Shown here: positions 14,178 through 21,856 of the stretch, piece by piece
Numbering within the stretch: position 1 is the stretch's first letter
Layout of the letters: each line of letters opens with the position of its first letter
The notes under the pieces: generated by a model
The model's input: only the letters and a program-made list of their open reading frames with translations
Databases searched by the model: none
Told to the model about the DNA's origin: nothing
Position numbers and translations under genes: made by a program
Assembly: GCA_045544615.1 (NCBI GenBank)
Contig: JAZPZI010000039.1
Span: forward strand, 124,001 to 188,000
From: CAKSFT01 sp045544615
GTDB lineage: Bacteria > Bacillota > Clostridia > UBA1381
Length of the DNA: 64,000 bases
Direction of reading: 5' to 3'

Positions 14178-16535
14178 TTATTTGCCGATTGTTGTTCCTA
14201 TCTTTTTCGGTGTGATGAAGTTTGAAACAAGGTTATACTTAACCTTTCCGTTCAGGATTACAACCTCATTAACACCGTTTTTGATTGACGAAACACACGA
14301 CTTCAGCTTCGGAAGCATTCCGCCGCCGACAAAGCCCTTTTCAATCAACTCTTCGGCTTTTTCTATATCTATGTGGTTTATTACGGTTTTGTCGTTATGA
14401 ACATCCAAAAGCAAGCCGTCAACATCGGTTATGAATACGAGTGTATCGACCTTCATCGCCTCGGAAACCGCAAGTGCGGCATCGTCTGCATTGACATTCA
14501 GTGTATCGCCTGCTTCGCTTGATGAAATCGGCGAAATGACAGGCAGATATCCGTTATCCAAAAGAAGTGATATAATTTCCGGGTTAACCTTTGTGATTTC
14601 GCCTGCAAAGCCGATATCGCCTTCGGGGATAACCTTTTTCTTTGCGGTGATAAGTCCTGCGTCCTTTCCTGAAATACCAATTGCATTTACATTGTTTTTC
14701 TGCAAAGCACTCACGATGTCCTTGTTGACATTACCGCTCAAAGCCATCTCGATAGTCTCAAGCGAGGCTTCGTCGGTAACTCGGTAGCCGTTTATAAATG
14801 AAGTCTTTATTCCTTTTTTCTCGAGCTCTGCAGAAATCTTTTTGCCGCCACCGTGCACAAGGATTATTCTTGCGCCGAGGGTGTTCATAAGTGCAATATC
14901 CTCGAATATATTCTCGATTAAATGCTTGTCCTCCATAACGCTGCCGCCGAGCTTTATAAGGATATTTTTATTGCACAATTTTCGGAGTGCAGGGAGGATG
15001 TCCTGAAAACTGCTTATCTTTTCTGCCGAGTCTATGTTATGTGAAATGTCGTATTCTTTTAAGTATTTTATTGTGTACTCAACATCGGTGAGACATGGTT
15101 CATATACTGTGCCACGCTTCAGGCGTGTTTCGTTACCTTTGCCTGTAACCAGAATCACACTTTCACGGTCGCAGTCGGCAATCGCTTTTTTAATAGCATC
15201 GCCTCTGTCCGGGATAATTTCATACGGGCAGTTTTCGCTTTTTACAAAATCTGCAATCTCTTCGCAAATCTTCATAAGCGGTTCTTCACCGAAATCTTCC
15301 TCTGTTATATACACCTTATCGGAATGCTTGCCCGCAATAAGACCGAGGTCACGGCGGCGAACAACCGCCTTCTTGCCGGGACATCCGAATACAATCGATA
15401 TCTTTCTGCCCGGGAACTCCTTTTTCACCGAGTCAAAGAGTGTTTCAAAGCTCATCTTGTTATGAGCATAGTCAACGATTACGACAATCTTGTTGTCGGC
15501 GTTTGAGTAGACTTCCATTCTGCCCGATGAACGTGCTTTCATAAGCCCTACATACATCGACTCAACAGGAATGCCGTAGAAAAGACACACACTTATTGCT
15601 GCAAGTGCGTTCTGGACATTGAAAAGTCCCGGGATTGTGAGGGTAAACTCGCCCTCATAGCCCGGCATACGTACCATAAATGAGGTATCGTTGCCCTTTT
15701 TCTTTATATCATAGGCATATACATCTGCCGACTCGTCGGTGGTTGAGAATGTGATAACCTTTTCGCAATTCTTTGCCGCCTCTAAAACACGCTCGGGATA
15801 GAGCGAGTCAAGGCAGACTGCACCATATCGGCTCTGCGAGAAGATTTTCAGCTTTGAAGCGAAATAGTCCTCAAAGTCAGGGTGCTCAATATCGCTTATA
15901 TGGTCTTCGCCGATATTCAAAAAGCATCCCACATCAAAGGTCACGCCGTAAACTCTGTGGTACTTGAGTGCCTGCGACGAAACTTCCATAGTGAGGTAGT
16001 CAATCCCTGAGTCAACTGCGTTTTTAAAATGACGCTGAAGCTCAATCGGCTCGGGAGTGGTAAGGCGTGATTCGGTATTTATCACACCGTCATAGGTGTC
16101 GATTGACGATATTACGGCACTTGCCGCCTTTTTCTGACTTTGCAGATATTCATCGAGAATATAGCGGATGAAGTAGGCGGTGGTAGACTTACCCTTTGTG
16201 CCTGTGATGCCTGTTATATTTATCTTTTCCCAGATATTTTCAAAGTAGAGATTAACCAAAAGCCCCATAGCAAGGCGGATGTCATTTACAAGAACATAGT
16301 CGCCCGATGCGGTGTGCTTTTCGGTTGCGATGTAGCAAACAGCACCCTTTTCTATTGCGGAGAGAAGATACTCTTCCTTAAAATGCGAGCCCTTGCAGAT
16401 AAAGAGAGTACCTGCTGTCACCTCAGCTGAATTATACGAGATATTCAGTATCTCAGGGTCGGCAGTTACCGATGCTTCGGTTATGAGGTTGTGTTCTTTT
16501 AAAAGATTAAGATAATCTGAAAGTTGATAGCTCAT
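14178..16535 (-). CDS. MurE-type ligase fused to acetylglutamate kinase (ArgB)
   Basis: A 785-residue fusion. Residues 1-495 are a full MurE ligase, adding the third amino acid to UDP-MurNAc-L-Ala-D-Glu: UDP-binding domain (NISYNSAEVTAGTLFICKGS), P-loop TGTKGKST (111-118), TTPEP (159), EVSSQALKYHRV (184), VDYAHN (354), GKGNE (465). The loop that reads DNPR in DAP-adding MurE is E-D-F-G here (413-416), so another residue, such as L-Lys or L-Orn, is likely. Residues about 508-785 are a complete acetylglutamate kinase: ILIKLGGS, HGGGKKI, GYRVTD, NVNADDAA, TDVDG, GGGMLPKL. Its leading helix (FQDILPALRKLCNKN) is typical of arginine-inhibited kinases. The ATG overlaps the racemase stop by one base (TAATG), RBS AAAGGAG. 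No stop or frame shift separates the halves. The pairing is unusual; the joint function is unknown. Confidence 0.88.
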   Translation of the reverse strand: MSYQLSDYLNLLKEHNLITEASVTADPEILNISYNSAEVTAGTLFICKGSHFKEEYLLSAIEKGAVCYIATEKHTASGDYVLVNDIRLAMGLLVNLYFENIWEKINITGITGTKGKSTTAYFIRYILDEYLQSQKKAASAVISSIDTYDGVINTESRLTTPEPIELQRHFKNAVDSGIDYLTMEVSSQALKYHRVYGVTFDVGCFLNIGEDHISDIEHPDFEDYFASKLKIFSQSRYGAVCLDSLYPERVLEAAKNCEKVITFSTTDESADVYAYDIKKKGNDTSFMVRMPGYEGEFTLTIPGLFNVQNALAAISVCLFYGIPVESMYVGLMKARSSGRMEVYSNADNKIVVIVDYAHNKMSFETLFDSVKKEFPGRKISIVFGCPGKKAVVRRRDLGLIAGKHSDKVYITEEDFGEEPLMKICEEIADFVKSENCPYEIIPDRGDAIKKAIADCDRESVILVTGKGNETRLKRGTVYEPCLTDVEYTIKYLKEYDISHNIDSAEKISSFQDILPALRKLCNKNILIKLGGSVMEDKHLIENIFEDIALMNTLGARIILVHGGGKKISAELEKKGIKTSFINGYRVTDEASLETIEMALSGNVNKDIVSALQKNNVNAIGISGKDAGLITAKKKVIPEGDIGFAGEITKVNPEIISLLLDNGYLPVISPISSSEAGDTLNVNADDAALAVSEAMKVDTLVFITDVDGLLLDVHNDKTVINHIDIEKAEELIEKGFVGGGMLPKLKSCVSSIKNGVNEVVILNGKVKYNLVSNFITPKKIGTTIGK

Positions 16536-17242
16536 TATTCTTCTCCTTTTAGTGTGCCGCCGCACAAAACTATTGATTTTTTGCAAAGCGATTCGAGTGC
16601 ATCAATATAAAAGTCCGAAAGGGAGTGGTTTTCCCGGTAGCAGGAAAGCTCGGTGCAGGCAAGGATTGCCGAGTCAGCGCCAAGTGCCCTGATGTGCGAG
16701 TCGATTTTTGCGAAATCCTCGGGGTTACCCTTTTCGCCACTTTTTATCTGATTGTAGATTATATCCATAACAATTTTTTGATGCTCCCGGTCGGGGTAGA
16801 TTGCCTCAAGCCCGAGCGATGTGCATTCCTTGCGGTAGATGTCTGAAAAAACGGTTCCGTCGGTTGCAAGAATCGCAATCTTTTCAGCATCAGGCTTTCG
16901 GGATTTGACATCCTCGATAGCTGAGCTTATCATATTGATTATCGGTACAGAGGTCCTGCTCTGGAGTGTGTCATAGAAATAGTGCGATGTATTACACGGA
17001 ATTGCAATCCGGGTGCATCCGTTTTCTGCAAGCATTTTAATGTCGCAAGACAGCACAGATATAATTTCCTCGGTATTCCCGCTCTTAATTGATGCGGTTC
17101 TGTCGGGGATTGTTGCATGATTTAAGATTATCATATCTATATGCTCCTGGTCAGAGGAGGCTTTGGTGTTTTCGATAATCATTCTGTATAAAAGCTGTGT
17201 TGCCATCGGCCCCATACCGCCCAGTATTCCGAGCTTGTGCAT
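16535..17242 (-). CDS. aspartate/glutamate racemase
   Basis: Interconverts L- and D-aspartate or glutamate without a cofactor. The 235-residue protein opens with LGILGGMGPMAT, the aspartate-racemase signature, and has both catalytic cysteines: C83 in IPCNTSH and C196 in ACTELS. The ATG at 17242 lies nine bases after GGAG; an in-frame TTG is one codon upstream. Its place between a D-aspartate-ligase-like gene and a Mur ligase makes D-Asp supply for peptidoglycan the likely role, as in the Enterococcus faecium Asl-Rac pair. The stop overlaps the next start. Confidence 0.88.
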   Translation of the reverse strand: MHKLGILGGMGPMATQLLYRMIIENTKASSDQEHIDMIILNHATIPDRTASIKSGNTEEIISVLSCDIKMLAENGCTRIAIPCNTSHYFYDTLQSRTSVPIINMISSAIEDVKSRKPDAEKIAILATDGTVFSDIYRKECTSLGLEAIYPDREHQKIVMDIIYNQIKSGEKGNPEDFAKIDSHIRALGADSAILACTELSCYRENHSLSDFYIDALESLCKKSIVLCGGTLKGEE

Positions 17243-17262
17243 CAAATCATCTCCTAATGCGA

Positions 17263-18465
17263 TTATTTATATTTGTGGAATTTCACATAATGTCCCATCT
17301 GGGATTTATAAAGCCTCAACATTCTCTCGATGTTGTTGTCGGGAGCAAAGAAGAGCGGATTTACATACTTTTTGTCACGGATAAGACGCTTCATTCTGCT
17401 CTTATATGCGGGTGCATACTTAAATGCTACGCCCTTTGGTACCATCATCCAGAGATGCTCGTTTCTTGAAATATCCTCTTCGAGAATTTCACCCTGAACA
17501 TATTCTTTGACAAGGAGTTCAGCAATGTTGTGGCCGGCACCCGTTACATAGTAGTTACTTCTGCCCTGCCGGGTGTTGATTTCAAATGCCTTGTATTTAT
17601 TGTCACGGCTGTCGTACTTGATATCGAAGTTTGAAAAACCGACATAACCGATTTTCTCTAAAAGTGACTTAAAGCTTTCCAAAAGCTGTGCGTCGTATTC
17701 GGTTATAATAACCGCATGGTTTCCGATGCCGTAAGGTGTATGCTCCTCTAAAAGAACATGACCGAGGCACATCATCTTAACCTTTGCATTTCTGTCCGAA
17801 TAGCAGGTAAGAACTCTCATGAAGGTATCATCGCCCGGGATAAATTCCTGGATTATCATATGGTCTTCGTAACCTGCATCATATACCTTGCGGATGGTCT
17901 TTTTGAGTTCTTCTAAAGTTTCAATTTTGAACACCTTTTTCTGACCGTCGAACTTGTGTTTATAATATTCAACCTGATTTGCAGGCTTTAAGATATACGG
18001 ACCGTCGAAGTGTACCGTTATATCGTCACGGCTCAATGCTGTTGCTATACAGGTTTGAGGGGTTTCTATGCCGTGTTCTGCACAGAGTGCATAGAACTTT
18101 TCCTTATCCATGAGCCCTTCCAAAAAGTCATAGTCGGAGTAGGGAGCAATAACATTTGCACGCAAATTTTCCTTGTTGCAGGCGATGCACTTTACATAGT
18201 TGTCACCGCAACCGATTGCGATAATTCGCTTTTCAGCGTGCTCCTTTGCATAGCCGTTTAATACCTCAAGAAGGATTTCGGGAGTGTCAAGATTCGGAAC
18301 TTCGGTAAAGTCCACAAGCTCACTCTTATAACAAGGGCCATAAAGAGCTTTTCCGAAAACCTTTGATTTCACCTTGTACTTTTCATAGAAGGCACGGGCT
18401 ACGCTATATACATTTATGTCGTTTCCGAATAGACAGGGAATAAATTTCTGTTCTAAAAATCTCAT
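17263..18465 (-). CDS. ATP-grasp ligase, D-aspartate ligase (Asl) type
   Basis: Likely adds D-aspartate to the side-chain amino group of residue 3 in the UDP-MurNAc-pentapeptide. The 400-residue protein resembles the E. faecium Asl enzyme over its length as I recall it: FIPCLFGNDINVYSVARAFY at the start, GCGDNYVKC, ILKPANQVEYY, the ATP-grasp core MIIQEFIPGDDTFMRVLTCY, LLEEHTPYGIGNHA, and the metal-binding EINTRQGRSNYYVTGAGHN. Nearby racemase and Mur ligase genes support the assignment. RBS GGAGG, ATG at 18465; 20 bases separate it from the racemase. It is the first gene of the minus-strand wall operon. The substrate is inferred. Confidence 0.82.
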   Translation of the reverse strand: MRFLEQKFIPCLFGNDINVYSVARAFYEKYKVKSKVFGKALYGPCYKSELVDFTEVPNLDTPEILLEVLNGYAKEHAEKRIIAIGCGDNYVKCIACNKENLRANVIAPYSDYDFLEGLMDKEKFYALCAEHGIETPQTCIATALSRDDITVHFDGPYILKPANQVEYYKHKFDGQKKVFKIETLEELKKTIRKVYDAGYEDHMIIQEFIPGDDTFMRVLTCYSDRNAKVKMMCLGHVLLEEHTPYGIGNHAVIITEYDAQLLESFKSLLEKIGYVGFSNFDIKYDSRDNKYKAFEINTRQGRSNYYVTGAGHNIAELLVKEYVQGEILEEDISRNEHLWMMVPKGVAFKYAPAYKSRMKRLIRDKKYVNPLFFAPDNNIERMLRLYKSQMGHYVKFHKYK

Positions 18466-18530
18466 AAAAAAATCCTCCGTAAAATTTCACATAAAGCAAT
18501 CTTTACATATATTACCCATTTTATACTTCT

Positions 18531-18559
18531 ATTATATAATTAAATGGAAGAAATTGCAA
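18531..18559 (-). promoter_or_regulatory. promoter of the wall operon
   Basis: Minus strand: -35 TTGCAA (18554-18559), 17-base spacer, -10 TATAAT (18531-18536). No attenuator was seen in the 66-base leader. Confidence 0.75.
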
Positions 18560-18637
18560 GTGTTTTATTGAAATTAGAAAAACCCCCGGGTGTCGGTTTT
18601 TGTTATGAACTTTTGCTAAAAAAATAAAAAGAAATTA

Positions 18638-18666
18638 TTGACAAATAAAACATATTGCGATATAAT
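18638..18666 (+). promoter_or_regulatory. promoter of the SLH protein gene
   Basis: -35 TTGACA (18638-18643), 17-base spacer, -10 TATAAT (18661-18666): consensus. A 75-base leader with a GAGAGAGGAG ribosome binding site follows. Nothing else was seen between 18466 and 18741 besides this and the opposing promoter. Confidence 0.9.
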
Positions 18667-18741
18667 TATGATATATAAATATCGGATTTTCTCTTTTATG
18701 GTCGTCATTAGAGAATTTTTCTAGAGAGAGGAGTAGTTTTT

Positions 18742-20304
18742 ATGAAAAAAACAATAGCATCGTTGTTGGCTACAGCAATGCTTGTGGCTACAATGCCTAT
18801 GGCAATGGCTGCTGATCCTGCATCGATAAGTGAACTGGTAAAACAAGTTACAGGTGGAACACAGATTGCATCAACCGCAGAGGTTTTAGATGGTGTTAAT
18901 GTAGAAGATGAACTTGTTGATATCAAGGTAAGAGAAGAAAGCGGAACATATGCTGATGATTACAGCACAACAAAAGAAAATGCTGCAACAACAGTTGATA
19001 TGAAAGCAGAGCTTGATACATTAATCTTAAAGCAGGTATATGATGTATATATTCAGAAAGCTATGGGATATATCAATAAATATGGCGGTTCAAACGAAGC
19101 TGCACTTTTGGCAGAACTCGAAGATGCACCTGTTACAGGTAAGTTTACAGTTACTGCAAATATCCCTGCAGGTATAGCTCTTCCTGATACAAGCAAGATT
19201 AAGTTTGGCGGAGAGTCATTCGGATTGTATAAAGAAGTAAGCCGTAACATCGCCGGTAACGTAGCAGCTGGATATACCGTAACTTTTGAAATTGAAGTTG
19301 ACGGTATTGGTGATACCGGATATACAAACAAAGCTGAACTCGACACATGGCTTGCAAAGGATTTGTATCTTGAATGCCTCGGTGCAACCATTTCTGATTT
19401 TGGTGAATACGACATCACAGGTGATATAACAGGTTATACATTGATTGGTGACGATCCTGCCACACAGGAAGATGAGTCATATGTAAAGATTACATATTAT
19501 GGTAAGGATGAGGCTACAATCATAATCAACAAGTATACACCGGGTGGCGGACGTCCAAACCCTGGTACAGTTGTAAGACCTGTTGATCCTGACGATCCTG
19601 ATAAGCCGGTAGATCCGGATGTTCCGGACTTGCTTGAAGGTGGCGACCACTTTGCATATATCGTAGGTTATCCAAACGGCACAGTTCAGCCAATGGGCAA
19701 CATCAGCCGTGCAGAAGTTGCAACAATCCTCTTCCGTCTTTTGAAGGACGAAGTTCGTGATGGCAACTTGAAGAAGACAAACAACTTCACTGATGTTAAG
19801 GAAAATGACTGGTTCAATGCAGCAGTTTCAACTCTTGTAGGTCTTGGAATTATCAAGGGAAGAACAGCAGACACATTTGCACCGGATGCACCTATCACAC
19901 GTGCTGAATTTGCAACACTCTGTGCAAGATTTGACCATACTGAAGTTGAAATCACAGATGCATTCACAGATGACAACGGTCACTGGGCAGAGGAATACAT
20001 CAACAGAGCAGCTGCTATTGGTTGGATAGAAGGTTACAACGGCGGTATCTTCCGTCCTGACAAGAACATCACCCGTGCAGAGGCTATGACTCTTGTAAAC
20101 CGTGTTCTCAAGCGTAACCCAGAAACTCCGGACGACTTGTTGGATGACATGAACAAGTGGAGCGATAACAGCAACGAATCTGCTTGGTACTACATCGCAG
20201 TTCAGGAAGCTACAAACAGCCACAACTACGGACGTAAAGAAAACGGCACAGAAAAGTGGACTGAAATTAAGGCTCCAAGAGACTGGACAACATACGAAAA
20301 GTAA
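18742..20304 (+). CDS. SLH-domain surface protein
   Basis: A 520-residue exported protein, probably an abundant surface-layer component given its consensus promoter and strongly biased codon use. A signal peptide ends near residue 23 (PMAMAA). Residues about 30-265 form a domain I do not recognise. A Gly/Pro/Asp-rich linker (PVDPDDPDKPVDPDVPD) leads to three SLH modules at about 290-500, shown by AYIVGYPNGTVQPMGNISRA, FAPDAPITRAEFATLCARF and IFRPDKNITRAEAMTLVNRV. SLH modules bind pyruvylated wall polymers. Terminator 12 bases downstream. Confidence 0.85.
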   Translation: MKKTIASLLATAMLVATMPMAMAADPASISELVKQVTGGTQIASTAEVLDGVNVEDELVDIKVREESGTYADDYSTTKENAATTVDMKAELDTLILKQVYDVYIQKAMGYINKYGGSNEAALLAELEDAPVTGKFTVTANIPAGIALPDTSKIKFGGESFGLYKEVSRNIAGNVAAGYTVTFEIEVDGIGDTGYTNKAELDTWLAKDLYLECLGATISDFGEYDITGDITGYTLIGDDPATQEDESYVKITYYGKDEATIIINKYTPGGGRPNPGTVVRPVDPDDPDKPVDPDVPDLLEGGDHFAYIVGYPNGTVQPMGNISRAEVATILFRLLKDEVRDGNLKKTNNFTDVKENDWFNAAVSTLVGLGIIKGRTADTFAPDAPITRAEFATLCARFDHTEVEITDAFTDDNGHWAEEYINRAAAIGWIEGYNGGIFRPDKNITRAEAMTLVNRVLKRNPETPDDLLDDMNKWSDNSNESAWYYIAVQEATNSHNYGRKENGTEKWTEIKAPRDWTTYEK

Positions 20305-20316
20305 GTTAAAAACAGT

Positions 20317-20348
20317 AAATGCCCTATCGGAAACGGTAGGGCATTTTT
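20317..20348 (+). terminator. intrinsic terminator
   Basis: AAATGCCCTA...TAGGGCATTTTT after the SLH gene. Confidence 0.9.
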
Positions 20349-20358
20349 ATGTGGGTTT

Positions 20359-20517
20359 TGTAGGGGAGGGCTTCCATGCCCTCCAGATTTTTGTCTTATT
20401 GCCACTTTTCGTCGGTGAAAAGTGGCATAAATTTATCGCTAAACTGTTTTTCAGAAAGGTAACCCCTCTCCTGCGAATGCCGAACAGATAAATCTGTTAC
20501 CTGCGATGAAACAAATC
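20359..20517. repeat. hairpin-rich intergenic DNA
   Basis: Begins with a GTAGGGG-type hairpin (GGAGGGC-ttccat-GCCCTCC, 20364-20383). Next is GCCACTTTTC-gtcgg-TGAAAAGTGGC (20401-20426), then GGTAAC...GTTACC enclosing AACAGATAAATCTGTT. Parts recall family B (CCCTCT followed by a GCCGA-containing stem), but the match is weak. No gene was seen. Confidence 0.45.
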
Positions 20518-20547
20518 AAAAAAGCAGTTCCTTTTTGGACTGCTTTT
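20518..20547 (-). terminator. terminator of tadA
   Basis: AAAGCAGTTCC-ttttt-GGACTGCTTT. It overlaps the tadA stop codon by a base or two. Confidence 0.8.
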
Positions 20548-21022
20548 AACTGTTATCTTTTGCTTCCTTTTTGCTTTTTCGCAAATCTTTGAAGAAATCC
20601 TGTAAAATCTTTTTTGAGGCTTCTTCCTCGTGCCCGCCCTCAACCGAAACATCGTGGTTAAAGAGCCCCGGCTCGAACAAATTCGTTTTACTTCCGGCAC
20701 AGCCTGCCTTGTAGTCGTATGCACCAAAATACAGGTTCTTTATCCGTGCCTGAATGATTGCACCGGCACACATCGGGCAGGGCTCAAGAGTCACATACAG
20801 GTCACACTCTGAAAGCCGCCATGCACCAAGCTTTTTCGAGGCTTTGTTTATTGCTTCGATTTCTGCATGGCAGAGGCAATTAAGCTTTGCCTCACGTTTA
20901 TTTCTGCCACGTGCTATGATTTCACCGTCACGGCAGATAACTGCGCCAATCGGCGTTTCGCCGTGTTTTGCGGCAAGCTTTGCCTGCGATATAGCGGCGG
21001 TCATGAATTTTTTTGAGTACAT
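20546..21022 (-). CDS. tadA: tRNA adenosine(34) deaminase
   Basis: Converts A34 to inosine in tRNA-Arg(ACG) so that it reads several Arg codons. The 158-residue protein has the zinc deaminase core: CHAEIEAI (about 51-58) and PCPMCAGAIIQARI (about 82-95), plus the entry NKREAKLNCLCHAE. A GGHEEEASKKILQDFF tail follows, as in TadA. RBS AAGGAG, ATG at 21022. Related but less likely: a guanine or cytosine deaminase. Confidence 0.93.
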   Translation of the reverse strand: MYSKKFMTAAISQAKLAAKHGETPIGAVICRDGEIIARGRNKREAKLNCLCHAEIEAINKASKKLGAWRLSECDLYVTLEPCPMCAGAIIQARIKNLYFGAYDYKAGCAGSKTNLFEPGLFNHDVSVEGGHEEEASKKILQDFFKDLRKSKKEAKDNS

Positions 21023-21064
21023 AACTGTTCTCCTTGAAAAAAGATTATTACATTTTCGAAAAAT

Positions 21065-21106
21065 TTTTAAAAAAGTAATGCAATTTGCAAAAATATATGA
21101 TACAAT
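21065..21106 (+). promoter_or_regulatory. promoter of the Prli42-like peptide gene, with a repressor-like operator
   Basis: -35 ATGCAA (21078-21083), 17-base spacer, -10 TACAAT (21101-21106). The stretch from TTTTAAAAAAG through GTAATGCAATTTGCAAAAA closely follows the one at 623-653 upstream of the S24 repressor. Confidence 0.55.
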
Positions 21107-21147
21107 ATATTTAATATTTGATTTTTATGGGATTGAGGTGTATTTTT

Positions 21148-21249
21148 GTGAGATTTTCAAAAAAGCAGATAAAGATTATCAGCATAGTTTGCGCATGCGC
21201 TATGGTAATACCTGTAGTAATCAGCGCAATCAGCCTTTTTGTAAAATAA
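21148..21249 (+). CDS. 33-residue membrane peptide, Prli42-like
   Basis: GTG start at 21148 with GAGGTG seven bases upstream; stop at 21249. The peptide begins MRFSKKQIKIISIVCACAMV and continues with a hydrophobic run ending in SLFVK. A short basic N-terminus followed by a single membrane helix with a small-residue/Ser stretch is the pattern of Prli42 (DUF4044-type), which in Listeria anchors the stressosome. No stressosome genes are in the window, so the role is open. It has its own promoter and a terminator directly after the stop. Confidence 0.65.
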   Translation: MRFSKKQIKIISIVCACAMVIPVVISAISLFVK

Positions 21250-21258
21250 AACTTTAAG

Positions 21259-21289
21259 AGCCCGGGCTTTTAGTGCCCGGCTTTTTTCT
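21259..21289. terminator. bidirectional terminator
   Basis: AGCCCGGGC-ttttagt-GCCCGGCTTTTTT. It lies between the peptide gene and the converging YgjV-like gene and includes the latter's last codons. Confidence 0.85.
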
Positions 21290-21785
21290 TTTTTATGCTG
21301 TCCCTGATTATTGCAAAGATATCTACAGATGCCGTTATGCTATCTATTATCCCGGTCGAAAAATCACAGATTAAAAATGAGTATGTAATCCAGCAGGCGA
21401 GGTTTGCCAGAATCGCAAATCTCATACCGTTGGCATTTTTTATTATGTAGCAACAAAGGGTGTACTGGATTGTTGCAATGACCGGCAAAAGCCCGATAAA
21501 ACCACGGTTATTTGTTATGATTCCCAAAAGTGGAACAAGTATCAGAAAAGCAATCAAAAGAGGCTTTGAAAACTTTCCGTAGGCAACAAGCAGGTTTCTT
21601 ACGGCACACAATAAAAGTGTCGTAATAGCGGCATAGGACTCGAAAAATACCGATGCCACCGCCAGGAGCGTACATTCTAAAAACTGTAATAAAAACATTG
21701 TCTTCTTGCTTTTTGAGCAACACCCGATCATTGCAGATGTTGATGAACAAAATGAGATAATGTTTCCGATTATGAGTTTATCCAC
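21270..21785 (-). CDS. YgjV-like inner membrane protein
   Basis: A 171-residue protein with about five or six membrane segments. The pattern IISFCSSTSAMIGCCSKSKKTMFLLQ at the start, followed by AITTLLLCAVRNLLVAYGK and FIGLLPVIATIQYTLCC, resembles YgjV family proteins, whose function is unknown. The C-terminus is KKKKAGH, with the last codons inside the terminator hairpin. It stands alone, 71 bases downstream of the Na/Pi gene. Confidence 0.7.
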   Translation of the reverse strand: MDKLIIGNIISFCSSTSAMIGCCSKSKKTMFLLQFLECTLLAVASVFFESYAAITTLLLCAVRNLLVAYGKFSKPLLIAFLILVPLLGIITNNRGFIGLLPVIATIQYTLCCYIIKNANGMRFAILANLACWITYSFLICDFSTGIIDSITASVDIFAIIRDSIKKKKAGH

Positions 21786-21856
21786 AAAAAAACCTCCCCT
21801 CGAAAGGCAATAATAATTTTACCATAAAGATAAGGGGAGGTCAAGAATATTCGATT

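Noticed and set aside
14178..16535. Possible frame shift or assembly join between the MurE and ArgB halves
   Set aside because: The linker (about 490-510) reads through in one frame with normal codon use, no repeat or low-complexity stretch marks a join, and the ArgB half has its natural N-terminal helix. A chimeric contig cannot be excluded from sequence alone, but nothing suggests it.
20359..20517. Third family B copy
   Set aside because: Only short pieces match, the ends are absent and the flanking terminators (20317 and 20518) are different sequences, so it is listed only as hairpin-rich DNA.
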